This document shows positions 22,801 through 30,462 of a stretch of 64,000 bases of DNA, piece by piece. Every line of letters starts with the position of its first letter. Positions within the stretch are counted from its first letter, which is position 1. The stretch covers positions 340,424 through 404,423 of the forward strand of contig NZ_RXIZ01000007.1 of the NCBI RefSeq assembly GCF_003987855.1. Reading direction: 5' to 3'. Source of the DNA: Hyphomicrobium sp. GTDB lineage: Bacteria; Pseudomonadota; Alphaproteobacteria; Rhizobiales; Hyphomicrobiaceae. The notes beneath the pieces are model-generated. The model saw nothing but the letters and a program-made list of their open reading frames with translations. It did not search any database and had not been told where the DNA came from. Made by a program: the position numbers and the translations under genes.

Positions 22801-23258
22801 GCGTGCTCGAACCTCCCGCGGATGGCTGGCACGATACGGGGGACATCGTCGAGATCGATCCGCAGGGCTTCATCTTCATCAAAGGACGGGCGAAGCGCTT
22901 CGCCAAGGTTGGCGGCGAGATGATTTCGCTGTCAGCCGTCGAGGCGATGGCTGCCGAACTGTGGCCGCAACAGTTGTCAGTCGTCGTCGCGCTTCCCGAT
23001 CTACGCAAGGGCGAACGTCTCGTCCTGCTGACGACGGACGCGAAATGCAAGCGGGAAGACTTTCAGAAATTCGCGCGTCAAAAAGGTGCGACGGAACTGA
23101 CGGTCCCTGCCGAGATCCTGGTGGTTACCAAGATCCCGCTTCTCGGCTCCGGCAAGCCCGACTACGTCGCAAGCCTGCAACTGGCCAAAGACGCAATCCA
23201 GGCCAAGGCGGCGGCGTCAGGGGGAGCTGAACAGAGCACCCTCACGCCTGCCGTCTGA
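19815..23258 (+). CDS. aas: LplT-PlsC-acyl-ACP synthetase triple fusion (acyl-[ACP]-phospholipid acyltransferase)
   Basis: The protein (1147 residues from ATG 19815) joins three parts. Residues 1 to about 410 are an MFS lysophospholipid flippase of LplT type with about twelve membrane segments. Residues about 425-610 are a PlsC acyltransferase with NHVSLLDA (NHx4D) and FPEGRLT. Residues about 620-1130 are an AMP-forming acyl-ACP synthetase with FTSGSEGTPKGVVLSH, GYGVTETAPV, HDTGD and a C-terminal catalytic Lys in GSGKPDY. It should import and re-acylate lysophospholipids in the inner membrane. It sits on the plus strand inside a minus-strand thi cluster, and its last 42 bases overlap thiO tail to tail. 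Confidence 0.94.
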   Translation: MFARLLSSRRFAPLFWSQLLAALNDNLLKNALAMLVVYKLAMENGPALGTLAGAALVLPFFLFSALAGQLADKFDKAKVAARVRLMEIPVAVAAAAGFLLPSVPLLFVALILFGTLSAFFGPVKYGLLPSHLEVKELPSGNALIEGATFIAILIGTIGGNFASGSHGELFAVAVAIIAISTLGWFSASLIPPAPSSVPDLKIDTNIVTSTATLLRDLRGDKRIWQGALITSWFWLVGAAVLALLQNLIPQVLNGAPSVYTLALFVFAVSVAVGSVAAARASASRPNLALVPIGALLMGLFLLDLAWLTSTIQPAAAPLTAADVFTSVNGLRMLIDLAGVAVAGGLYIVPSFAAVQAWSPVDHRSRVIAGCNVLSAAFMTVAGLGIALLQYEKIPVATLYAVLGLANIVVVGLVLRAWGAEGVKDVALFLFRTFFGLEVHGRENLPKAGQRAIIAPNHVSLLDAPLMHALLPSHAAYAVDTSISKAWWVKPFLKLAQFYTVDPTRPLGMRSLIQAVKEGTSIVIFPEGRLTVTGGLMKVYDGTAMIADKANAPVIPVRIDGLERSHFGYLSRAQTKKAWFPKITVTILPPVWLKIDPELRGKARRQAAGAALQDIMTDTAVLTTPIDQTLFEALALAHQTRDTGKPAIEDPLGSKLSYKKLIVGAQVLGAKLAPTLPPVGSSIGILLPNSAGVVVTFFALQTIGRVPAMLNFSAGSANVLSACKAAKVDVVLTSRAFVEKGHFESLVQALESVARVVYLEDVRATVTFADKMKGLLQGGRPQVHVDFNAPAAILFTSGSEGTPKGVVLSHRNLLANCAQTLTRVACNGTDKVFNALPVFHSFGLTAGVLMPLVAGVPIYLYPTPLHYRIIPELVYQSNATIMFGTDTFLTGYARAAHPYDFARVRLVVAGAEAIKDRTRELYMDRFGVRILEGYGVTETAPVLSLNTPLANKAHSVGRMSPLMDYKLEHVPGIENGGRLYVRGPNVMLGYYRAEHPGVLEPPADGWHDTGDIVEIDPQGFIFIKGRAKRFAKVGGEMISLSAVEAMAAELWPQQLSVVVALPDLRKGERLVLLTTDAKCKREDFQKFARQKGATELTVPAEILVVTKIPLLGSGKPDYVASLQLAKDAIQAKAAASGGAEQSTLTPAV

Positions 23259-24218
23259 AAGGTACTGCTCAACAATTCGTGCCAGCACCGGTGCTAGCAA
23301 GAAGCCGTGCCGGTAAGCGCCGTTGACCCGCAAAACGGTGCCGCCTGCCTGCTCCACGAGAATGCGAGGGACGTTGTCTGGAAATGACGGCCGGACACCG
23401 GCACTCGTCTCGAGCACAGAAGCTTCGCCAAAGGCCGGATGCAGCGCATAGGCCGAGCCCAGAAGATCGAGCGCCGACTTGAGCGTCATAGGACCATCGT
23501 CCTCTCGCTCGATGACACTCGCACCGATGACGAACCTTCCATCGCCCTGCGGCACGACATAGATCGGCTGCCGTGGATGCAGCAGCCGTACTGGCCGTGC
23601 CAGGCTGATGTCGCCCGTCTGAATGAGAACGCGTTCTCCTCGCACGCCCCTCAGGCTTTTGAGATCGCTTTGTGCCCCCATGCCGCGACAGTCGATAGCG
23701 ATGTCGTGCGAACCGCCTCGCCACTTGGTCCCGAGATGAATCTCGGCTCCCGATTCACGGACTTGTTCAAGCAGCCAGCCGAGTGCTTTGCGTGCATCGA
23801 CATGAGATTCGGATTCGAAATAAAGTCCGCGTTCGAAACGACCCGCCAGCGCCGGTTCTAACTCTTCGATGTGCGCGGCACCGACCGCCAAGTGCCGCTC
23901 GGTCATATTGGCGAAGCGCGTCAGGTCTCCAGCATCGCGGCCATGCGCGACAACCAGCGTGCCGTTGTTGATGGCATGCGGATATTGCTCTCGCCAAATG
24001 CGCAGTCCCTCTCGCCCGAGATCGCGAACGATCGCGGGCGCGCCTTCCGCCTCGCACTCCGGCGCGATCATCGCGCCTGCCCATTGGCTCGACGCGCGCG
24101 CAAAGGGCTCACGGCTTTCTTCGAGAAGACGAACCGCATACCCGGCACGTGCCAGCGTATAGGCTTGCCACAGGCCGAAAATGCCGGCGCCGACGATGGT
24201 GACTTCGCGTTTGGTCAA
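23217..24218 (-). CDS. thiO: Glycine oxidase ThiO
   Basis: ThiO is an FAD-dependent amine oxidase that turns glycine into the imine used by ThiG. The 333-residue protein starts with the Rossmann motif VGAGIFGLWQAYTLARAG, carries the DAO-type SQWAGAMIAPECEAE, and ends with RVNGAYRHGFLLAPVLA. Because ThiO needs oxygen, this is the aerobic thiazole route. It lies 37 bases after ggt on the same strand and could be read through from the cupin-ggt unit. Its 3' end overlaps the convergent acyltransferase gene by 42 bases. Confidence 0.93.
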   Translation of the reverse strand: MTKREVTIVGAGIFGLWQAYTLARAGYAVRLLEESREPFARASSQWAGAMIAPECEAEGAPAIVRDLGREGLRIWREQYPHAINNGTLVVAHGRDAGDLTRFANMTERHLAVGAAHIEELEPALAGRFERGLYFESESHVDARKALGWLLEQVRESGAEIHLGTKWRGGSHDIAIDCRGMGAQSDLKSLRGVRGERVLIQTGDISLARPVRLLHPRQPIYVVPQGDGRFVIGASVIEREDDGPMTLKSALDLLGSAYALHPAFGEASVLETSAGVRPSFPDNVPRILVEQAGGTVLRVNGAYRHGFLLAPVLARIVEQYLSDGRREGALFSSP

Positions 24219-24255
24219 GATTTCAACTCGTCATAGGATTCGCGTCTTCCTAGCA

Positions 24256-26001
24256 TCAATCACCGAGCGCGACACCTTGGCGACGCGGGTCGGCGCCCCC
24301 TTCAAGTATGCCACCGCGCCGCGCGATGGTGTTAATGCCGGACGTCATTGTCGCCGCACTGACGGCTTGACCATAGCTCGTTAGTTCATAGGAGGACCAA
24401 AGGATCGGCAATGATGACTCGATCAAAAACGGGCCACCCTGACTGCCGAAGTTCGTAAGCGCCGCCGCCTGCTGCGCATTCAGACGCCAGTCGATCATTC
24501 CGACGAGCGTCTTGACCACGTAGAGAATGATCTGCGATCCGCCGGGAGAGCCGGTCACGATTTCCGGCGCGCCATCGGGACCCAAAACGATCGTCGGGGC
24601 CATCGAACTCCGTGGGCGCTTACCACCGGCGACCGCGTTGGCGACCGCAGTCCCATTCGCGTCAACTGGTACGAACGAGAAATCCGTGAGTTCGTTGTTG
24701 AGCAGAAATCCCTTGGCCCAAAGATGCGAGCCGAAGGCACTCTCGATCGTCGCCGTCATCGCAAACGCATTCCCTTCATCATCGATGATCGAGATTTGGG
24801 TAGTGCCCGGCACCTCGTAGGTGGCATCGACGCCGTAGGCCTTCTTCGCAAGGCCCGGCGGCAACCCCGGCTCCGCTTTTTGCATCGCCTTTTCCGGAAT
24901 GATAAGTTTGCGGCGTTCGTCGAGATAAGCATCGTCGAGCAACCCCGACGGCACCGGGACGAATGCCGGATCGGCGATATATCGGTTGCGATCTGCATAC
25001 GAAAGCTTCTCGGCCTCGGCGATGATGTTGAGGGCGGGCGCCGTCATCGATGCCGAGGAACCCTGCACCTGCGAAAACGGCTCGATCAGCTTCAACACAG
25101 CGCTCACAGTCAGCGCTCCCGACGACGGTGGCCCGACGCCACAAATCTGCCGCCCGCGATAGCGCGCGCAAACCGGGTCTCGCTCGATCGCCTTATAGTT
25201 GGCGAGGTCGCCGGTGGTCATGTCACCTGGAATGCTTTTAGCATCCATCACGGCTTTGACGATCGCAGCCGCGATATCTCCCGAGTAGAATACGTCGGGG
25301 CCTTGATCCGCGATGGCCCTAAGCGTCGCCGCATACTCCGGGTTCTTCAACAGAGAGCCCGCTGTCCGCAATCGCGAGCCATCCACATAGAAGTATGCCC
25401 TTGCTTCTGGCGCGAAGTCCTCTGGATTTTCCTTCTCCAGCAGTGTCGCCAGCCGCGGCGAAATCGGAAAACCCTTCTCGGCAAGTTCGATTGCTGGCTC
25501 AAATAGCGTCCTCCACGGCAACTTCCCGTGTTTTTCATGAGCCATGTAGAGCGCGCGAAGAAGACCCGGCACTCCGGCGCTCAAACCGGAAAGCACCGCA
25601 TCTTCGAAAGCCATTGGCTTGCCGTCCGTCGTCAGAAAGCGATCCGGCTTCGCTGCGGCAGGTGCCGTCTCGCGGCCATCGATGGTCTTGATCGCACGGG
25701 ATTTCGCATCCCACAGAGTGATGAAGGCACCTCCACCGAGACCGGATGATTGCGGCTCGACGAGACCAAGCACCAACTCCGTCGCAATGCCGGCATCGGT
25801 CGCCGAGCCGCCCCGGCGCAAGATCTCGCGACCCGCTTCCGCCGCTAGCGGCTCGGCCGCGACGACCATGTGCCGCTTCGCAGTAACGAGTGATTTTTCG
25901 AGCGTGCCTGAGGCAGCCTCCGGCGCGGGCCGGAACTCTTGCGCGAACACGGACGTCGCGAGAAATACGCATGCCAAAGCGAGGGGAATTCGAATTGTCA
26001 T
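24256..26001 (-). CDS. ggt: Gamma-glutamyltransferase (gamma-glutamyltranspeptidase)
   Basis: The exported 581-residue Ntn-hydrolase cleaves the gamma-glutamyl bond of glutathione. A signal peptide ends near SVFAQ. The large-subunit part has PQSSGLGGGAF and DGRETAP (glutamate binding). Autocleavage is expected before the first Thr of GTTQIS, where many family members have TTH. The small-subunit part has PRSSMAPTIV and GSPGGSQI, the oxyanion and substrate loops. The ATG at 26001 is favoured: GGAG lies five bases upstream, it yields the signal peptide, and a longer frame would overlap the upstream cupin gene. Confidence 0.93.
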   Translation of the reverse strand: MTIRIPLALACVFLATSVFAQEFRPAPEAASGTLEKSLVTAKRHMVVAAEPLAAEAGREILRRGGSATDAGIATELVLGLVEPQSSGLGGGAFITLWDAKSRAIKTIDGRETAPAAAKPDRFLTTDGKPMAFEDAVLSGLSAGVPGLLRALYMAHEKHGKLPWRTLFEPAIELAEKGFPISPRLATLLEKENPEDFAPEARAYFYVDGSRLRTAGSLLKNPEYAATLRAIADQGPDVFYSGDIAAAIVKAVMDAKSIPGDMTTGDLANYKAIERDPVCARYRGRQICGVGPPSSGALTVSAVLKLIEPFSQVQGSSASMTAPALNIIAEAEKLSYADRNRYIADPAFVPVPSGLLDDAYLDERRKLIIPEKAMQKAEPGLPPGLAKKAYGVDATYEVPGTTQISIIDDEGNAFAMTATIESAFGSHLWAKGFLLNNELTDFSFVPVDANGTAVANAVAGGKRPRSSMAPTIVLGPDGAPEIVTGSPGGSQIILYVVKTLVGMIDWRLNAQQAAALTNFGSQGGPFLIESSLPILWSSYELTSYGQAVSAATMTSGINTIARRGGILEGGADPRRQGVALGD

Positions 26002-26041
26002 TCTGTCTCCGGACTTGGGGTGCGGCGTCACCTTAGCGCGA

Positions 26042-26476
26042 TCAATAGCTCTGCTGGACAAAGCTTTCAGGCGTACCATCTTCGGGATTGACGAAGATGA
26101 TGTCTTTCGGATCTCGCCGCGGGGTGTCGACGGAGAGAAACACGACGGGGTCCTCGAAAATGTCCGGAAGCGCGTGCACCGTGCCTTTCTCGAAGAACAA
26201 CAGCTGACCCGGCCCGAACTCGGCGATCGTCGCCGGGTCCTTCATCCAAAACGTGCCGCGTCCGGAAAACACGTACAGGTATTCATCGCACGTCGCGTGA
26301 TAGTGTGGCGGCGTCGGCTTATAGACGCGAAACACGCGCGCGCTCGCGGCCTCGCGATTCGTCAGATAACGATCCACCAGAAGCGTCGTCGCCGAAGAAG
26401 GAAATGACGATGCGACTTCCGCGATGTCGAACCGGGCGGCGGTAAATGTCGCCGCAGCATCTGCCTTCTCAGTCAT
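26042..26476 (-). CDS. Single-domain cupin protein
   Basis: This 144-residue protein has one cupin barrel. Metal-binding motif 1 is PPHYHATCDEYLYVFSGRG (two His and a Glu), and motif 2 is PGQLLFFEKGTVHAL (final His). RRDPKDIIFVNPEDG near the end is typical of small cupins of unknown substrate. No signal peptide is present. It is 40 bases upstream of ggt on the same strand, so the two probably form an operon, but the functional link is not known. Confidence 0.8.
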   Translation of the reverse strand: MTEKADAAATFTAARFDIAEVASSFPSSATTLLVDRYLTNREAASARVFRVYKPTPPHYHATCDEYLYVFSGRGTFWMKDPATIAEFGPGQLLFFEKGTVHALPDIFEDPVVFLSVDTPRRDPKDIIFVNPEDGTPESFVQQSY

Positions 26477-26627
26477 CTGACAACTCCCTGAATCTGCGCC
26501 AACGGCTACGCAGTGACAATTCCGGCACGCGTCTTAATTCCTTTGTTCATAGGCACGCCGACCGGCTGTCTTTCCTAGCTCCGCCCGCTAATTTCCGGGC
26601 CAGGAGACCCATGAATTGGAGGGGCAA

Positions 26628-26885
26628 ATGCGCTCAATGAAACTAGGATTTATGGCCGCTGCTGTCATATGTGCGCTTTCGGCGACAGCTCAAGCCGGAG
26701 ATTGCGTCAGAGTTGCAGCTGTTGGAGACGGCATGACGCACGATCTCGCGGTGATCATGTCGACCCACGGTCTGGCAAACATCATCGAAGGTAAGGGGCG
26801 CTCCGGCAAGGGGCCGGTGCATACGAAGTGCGAACCCGGCACGTTCGGCACTCAATGCACATCCTGGCAGAACGCCTGCAAGTAA
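26628..26885 (+). CDS. Small secreted Cys-rich protein of unknown function
   Basis: 85 residues with a clear signal peptide (MRSMKLGFMAAAVICALSA, cleavage near AQA-GDC). The mature part is about 58 residues with four cysteines (DC, KCE, QCT, ACK), enough for two disulfides, and a glycine/lysine-rich middle (IIEGKGRSGKG). GGAGGGG at 26618-26624 supports the ATG at 26628. I do not recognise a named family, although similar small periplasmic proteins with a C-terminal CK are common in Hyphomicrobiales. It is divergent from the cupin gene and convergent with dnaE2. Confidence 0.75.
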   Translation: MRSMKLGFMAAAVICALSATAQAGDCVRVAAVGDGMTHDLAVIMSTHGLANIIEGKGRSGKGPVHTKCEPGTFGTQCTSWQNACK

Positions 26886-26899
26886 CGTCGGCATTTATC

Positions 26900-26937
26900 C
26901 TGATCCTCGTCGCCTACTCTTGCGCGATGAGGATCAG
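26900..26937. terminator. Long inverted repeat between convergent genes
   Basis: CTGATCCTCGTCGC (26900-26913) pairs with GCGATGAGGATCAG (26924-26937): 14 base pairs, one of them a G-T wobble, around a 10-base loop. It lies 15 bases after the small secreted gene and 12 bases past the dnaE2 stop, and probably separates the two transcripts. No strong T-run on either side. Confidence 0.6.
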
Positions 26938-26948
26938 CAATCCCACCG

Positions 26949-29900
26949 CTAATGAAAGTCGCGCGACTTGGGAATGATGCGCACATTCCTTGGGTGCCGG
27001 GCCTTCGGCGCTCCTGAAAATCGCGGATGAATCCGTTGCCCGTCTTTGCGGTTTGGATGCGCAGAACCGGGCTCTGGATTTAAAACCTCATCGGCATTCG
27101 CGAGCGGAACACTCATATCAGCGGCCCATTCGGAGAGACGAAGCAGCCAGTCGCTTCGGTCTAGCAGCCTTGCCGCCACGACATGGATGATATCCGCGTG
27201 CTCTTCCTTTTGCTTTTGCACGCGTCCCTCGATCAGGATCAGCCGCGCTGTCATCACGACCTTGCGGAACTTCTCGAGCAGCTTCGGCCAGATCACGACA
27301 TTCGCAATGCCCGTCTCGTCCTCGACGGTCATGAATATCACGTTTCCTGAGCCGGGCCGCTGCCGTACGAGCACCACCCCAGCTACGCGCACCCAGGCCC
27401 CGTCCCTGGCTTGGCCCAGCTGTTCGCACGAGAGCACCCCTTCGCGCGAAAAATCATCGCGCAGGAAAGACATCGGATGGGCTTTGAGCGAAAGCCTCAG
27501 CGTTTGATAGTCGTTGACGACGTGTTCCGACAAAGCCATCTGAGGCAAACGCACATCGGCTTCTTCCCCCATGTCGCGTGCCTCCCCCCAGATGAAGAGA
27601 GGCAGAGGCGGCGCCTGCGCCAGCGCTTTTACCTCCCACAAAGCCTGGCGCCGATCGAGCCCGAGCGAACGAAACGCATCGCCGGCAGCGAGTTTTTCCA
27701 GCATCGGAACACGCAGCCGTCCGCGCGTTGCCAAGTCGGAGAGAGTGCCGAACCCTCCCTCTGAAGATCCACCTCGCAGACACGACCAGCCTGTGAGATC
27801 ACCATCAGAAAGGCCATCGACCAGCCGCAAGCCGAGACGCAAAGCCGGCGCCCCGTCTGCTTTGTCTTCCAGCGTGGAATCCCAGGCCGAGAACGTCACG
27901 TCGGCATCGCGAACTTCGACATCGTGCTCTCGCGCATCCCTGACGATTTGCGCCGGCGCATAAAACCCCATCGGTTGCGAGTTCAAAAGCGCGCACGCAA
28001 ATACTGCCGGGAAATGGCACTTGATCCACGCCGACACGTAGACCAGCAGGGCAAAGCTCGCAGCGTGGCTCTCTGGAAAGCCATATTCGCCGAAACCCTT
28101 GATCTGCGAGAAGCATCGGGTCGCGAACTCTTTTTCGTAGCCGCGCGCCACCATGCGTGAGATCATCTTCTCTTCGAGAAGACCGATGGTGCCGACCCGG
28201 CGGAATGTGGCCATTGCTCGCCGAAGAGCGTTGACCTCCTTATCGTCGAACTTGGCCGCCACCATCGCGATCCGCATCGCCTGCTCCTGAAAGAGCGGCA
28301 CGCCTTTGGTCTTCCCCAGGATCACCCGCAGTTCATCGGCAGGACCATGCTCAGGTGCAGGGGATGGATAGACTTCCTTCTCCAGACCGGAGCGGCGTCG
28401 GAGATAGGGATGCACCATGTCGCCTTGGATCGGCCCAGGGCGCACGATCGCAACCTCGATGACGAGGTCATAGAATTCTTTCGGCTTTAGCCGGGGCAAC
28501 ATGTTCATCTGCGCCCGGCTCTCGACCTGGAACACCCCGATAGAATCCGCACAGCAAAGCATTTCGTAAGTCGGCCCATCCTGTCGCGGCACGCTTGCCA
28601 GCGTGTACTTCCGGCCGTGATGCTTTTCGATCAGATCGAATGCCTTGCGCACGCACGTCAGCATGCCAAGCGCGAGCACGTCGACCTTCATCAGCTTCAG
28701 CGCTGCGATATCGTCCTTGTCCCACTCTATGAAGGTGCGATCTGCCATTGCCGCATTGCCGACCGGCACGACCTCGACCAGCGGCCCGCGCGTCAAGATG
28801 AAACCACCGACATGCTGGGAGAGATGCCGCGGAAAATCCATCAGCTGTTGGGCGAGATGCATAGCTTTAGCGAGAGTTTTATCTGTTGGATCGAGCCCGG
28901 CTCCACGCACGTGCTGCGTTGGCGGCACACCTCCCCCATGCGTACCCCACACCATGCCGGCCAATGCCGAGATCGTGTCTTCCGAAAGGCCGAAAACTTT
29001 GCCGACATCTCTCACTGCGGAGCGCGAACGATAGGAAATGACGGTTGCGGCAAGCCCGGCGCGGTCCCGTCCATAGCGCTCGTAAATCCATTGGATCACT
29101 TCTTCCCGCCGCTCGTGCTCGAAATCGACGTCGATATCCGGCGGCTCAAGGCGTGCCGACGAGACGAAGCGCTCGAATAGAAGATCAACCTCGATCGGAT
29201 TGACCGCCGTGATGCCCAGACAATAGCAGACGACCGAGTTGGCCGCCGAACCCCGCCCCTGGCAGAGAATGTCCTTTGATCGGGCAAAGGCGACGATGTC
29301 GTAAACGGTCAGGAAATACGGTGCGAATTTCAACTCGCCGATAAGGGCAAGCTCCTTCTCGATGCTCTCATGGACCTTTTGCGGAATGCCATCCGGGAAA
29401 TAGGTCTCAGCCCCTTTCCATGCGAGATCCGTGAGATGCTCTTGCGGCGTCTTGCCGGGCGGCACCGGTTCGTCCGGATATTCATATTGAAGATCGTCGA
29501 GTGAAAATTTGCAGGCCCCCGCAATATCGAGCGTGCGTTCGAGCGCGTCTTCATGCCCCCGAAAAAGATCGGCCATCTCGTCAGGGCTTTTGATGTGCCG
29601 TTCAGCGTTGGCTTCAAGTCGAAGACCCGCTTCGCGCAACGTCGTCTTCTCGCGAATGCAGGTGACGACATCCTGGAGCGGACGGCACTGCGGATGATGA
29701 TAGAGGACATCGTTCGTCGCCACGATCGGGGTGGCGCAGCGATCTCCCAGCGCCGCGAGCGCCGAAATCCGCGCCCGGTCGTCGCCTCGATAGGCATGCG
29801 ATGCGGCCAGATAAAGCGGCGCGTCTCCAACTGCCGCTTTGATCCGCTGGAGCGCAACTTCCAGCGGCTCCCTTGCTCCGTTTTCTTCTTCTCGCGGCAG

Positions 29901-30452
29901 GCGGGCGGAAGTAGAAGAATTTTCCTCTCCCTCCAAAGCAGGATCAGGGCCCTGCAGGATGCGATGGCGCGCACCATCAAACGGGAGGATCTTCGCGCTT
30001 TCCCTGGCGGTCACTGGAGCGCGCTCTTCTTGGACTTCGCGCCATTCCCAATCCTCCGGCGGCACCGCGATAAAAATCTGTCCCTCCGCGTGCTCGGCGA
30101 CATCTTCGAGATAGAGCGTGCACTTTCCCTTTTCGGCGCGAAGCTGGCCTGCCGATAGCAGCCTGCACAATCGGCCATAGGCGGCGCGATCAGTGGGATA
30201 GACGAGCAGGCTTGGCGCATCTTCGAGATCGAGACGAGCGCCGATGATCAGATGTATTTTGGGCTTCTCACCCTCTGGAGGTCTCGCCGCCACATGAGCG
30301 CGAACGACGCCAGCGAGCGAATTGCGATCTGTCACCGCGATCGCCGTCAGACCGAACTCGATGGCCTGCTCGACAAGATCCTCGGCGTGTGAGGCCCCGC
30401 GCAAAAACGAAAAGTTCGTTGTTACCTGCAGCTCGGCATAGCGCCGCTTCAT
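26949..30452 (-). CDS. dnaE2: Error-prone DNA polymerase DnaE2 (ImuC)
   Basis: A C-family polymerase alpha subunit (1167 residues) used for SOS mutagenesis and lesion bypass with ImuA and ImuB. It has an N-terminal PHP domain (ELQVTTNFSFLRGASHAEDLV), the polymerase core with catalytic Asp439 and Asp441 in PDIDVDF, a helix-hairpin-helix region and an OB fold (VRVAGVVLVRQRPGSGNVIFMTVEDE). Residues about 160-195 form a low-complexity insertion in the PHP region. ATG 30452 is preceded by GAGG and gives the normal start; the longer frame to 30611 overlaps imuB. It is the last gene of the imuA-imuB-dnaE2 operon. Confidence 0.96.
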   Translation of the reverse strand: MKRRYAELQVTTNFSFLRGASHAEDLVEQAIEFGLTAIAVTDRNSLAGVVRAHVAARPPEGEKPKIHLIIGARLDLEDAPSLLVYPTDRAAYGRLCRLLSAGQLRAEKGKCTLYLEDVAEHAEGQIFIAVPPEDWEWREVQEERAPVTARESAKILPFDGARHRILQGPDPALEGEENSSTSARLPREEENGAREPLEVALQRIKAAVGDAPLYLAASHAYRGDDRARISALAALGDRCATPIVATNDVLYHHPQCRPLQDVVTCIREKTTLREAGLRLEANAERHIKSPDEMADLFRGHEDALERTLDIAGACKFSLDDLQYEYPDEPVPPGKTPQEHLTDLAWKGAETYFPDGIPQKVHESIEKELALIGELKFAPYFLTVYDIVAFARSKDILCQGRGSAANSVVCYCLGITAVNPIEVDLLFERFVSSARLEPPDIDVDFEHERREEVIQWIYERYGRDRAGLAATVISYRSRSAVRDVGKVFGLSEDTISALAGMVWGTHGGGVPPTQHVRGAGLDPTDKTLAKAMHLAQQLMDFPRHLSQHVGGFILTRGPLVEVVPVGNAAMADRTFIEWDKDDIAALKLMKVDVLALGMLTCVRKAFDLIEKHHGRKYTLASVPRQDGPTYEMLCCADSIGVFQVESRAQMNMLPRLKPKEFYDLVIEVAIVRPGPIQGDMVHPYLRRRSGLEKEVYPSPAPEHGPADELRVILGKTKGVPLFQEQAMRIAMVAAKFDDKEVNALRRAMATFRRVGTIGLLEEKMISRMVARGYEKEFATRCFSQIKGFGEYGFPESHAASFALLVYVSAWIKCHFPAVFACALLNSQPMGFYAPAQIVRDAREHDVEVRDADVTFSAWDSTLEDKADGAPALRLGLRLVDGLSDGDLTGWSCLRGGSSEGGFGTLSDLATRGRLRVPMLEKLAAGDAFRSLGLDRRQALWEVKALAQAPPLPLFIWGEARDMGEEADVRLPQMALSEHVVNDYQTLRLSLKAHPMSFLRDDFSREGVLSCEQLGQARDGAWVRVAGVVLVRQRPGSGNVIFMTVEDETGIANVVIWPKLLEKFRKVVMTARLILIEGRVQKQKEEHADIIHVVAARLLDRSDWLLRLSEWAADMSVPLANADEVLNPEPGSAHPNRKDGQRIHPRFSGAPKARHPRNVRIIPKSRDFH

Positions 30453-30462
30453 GCCACGCGCC

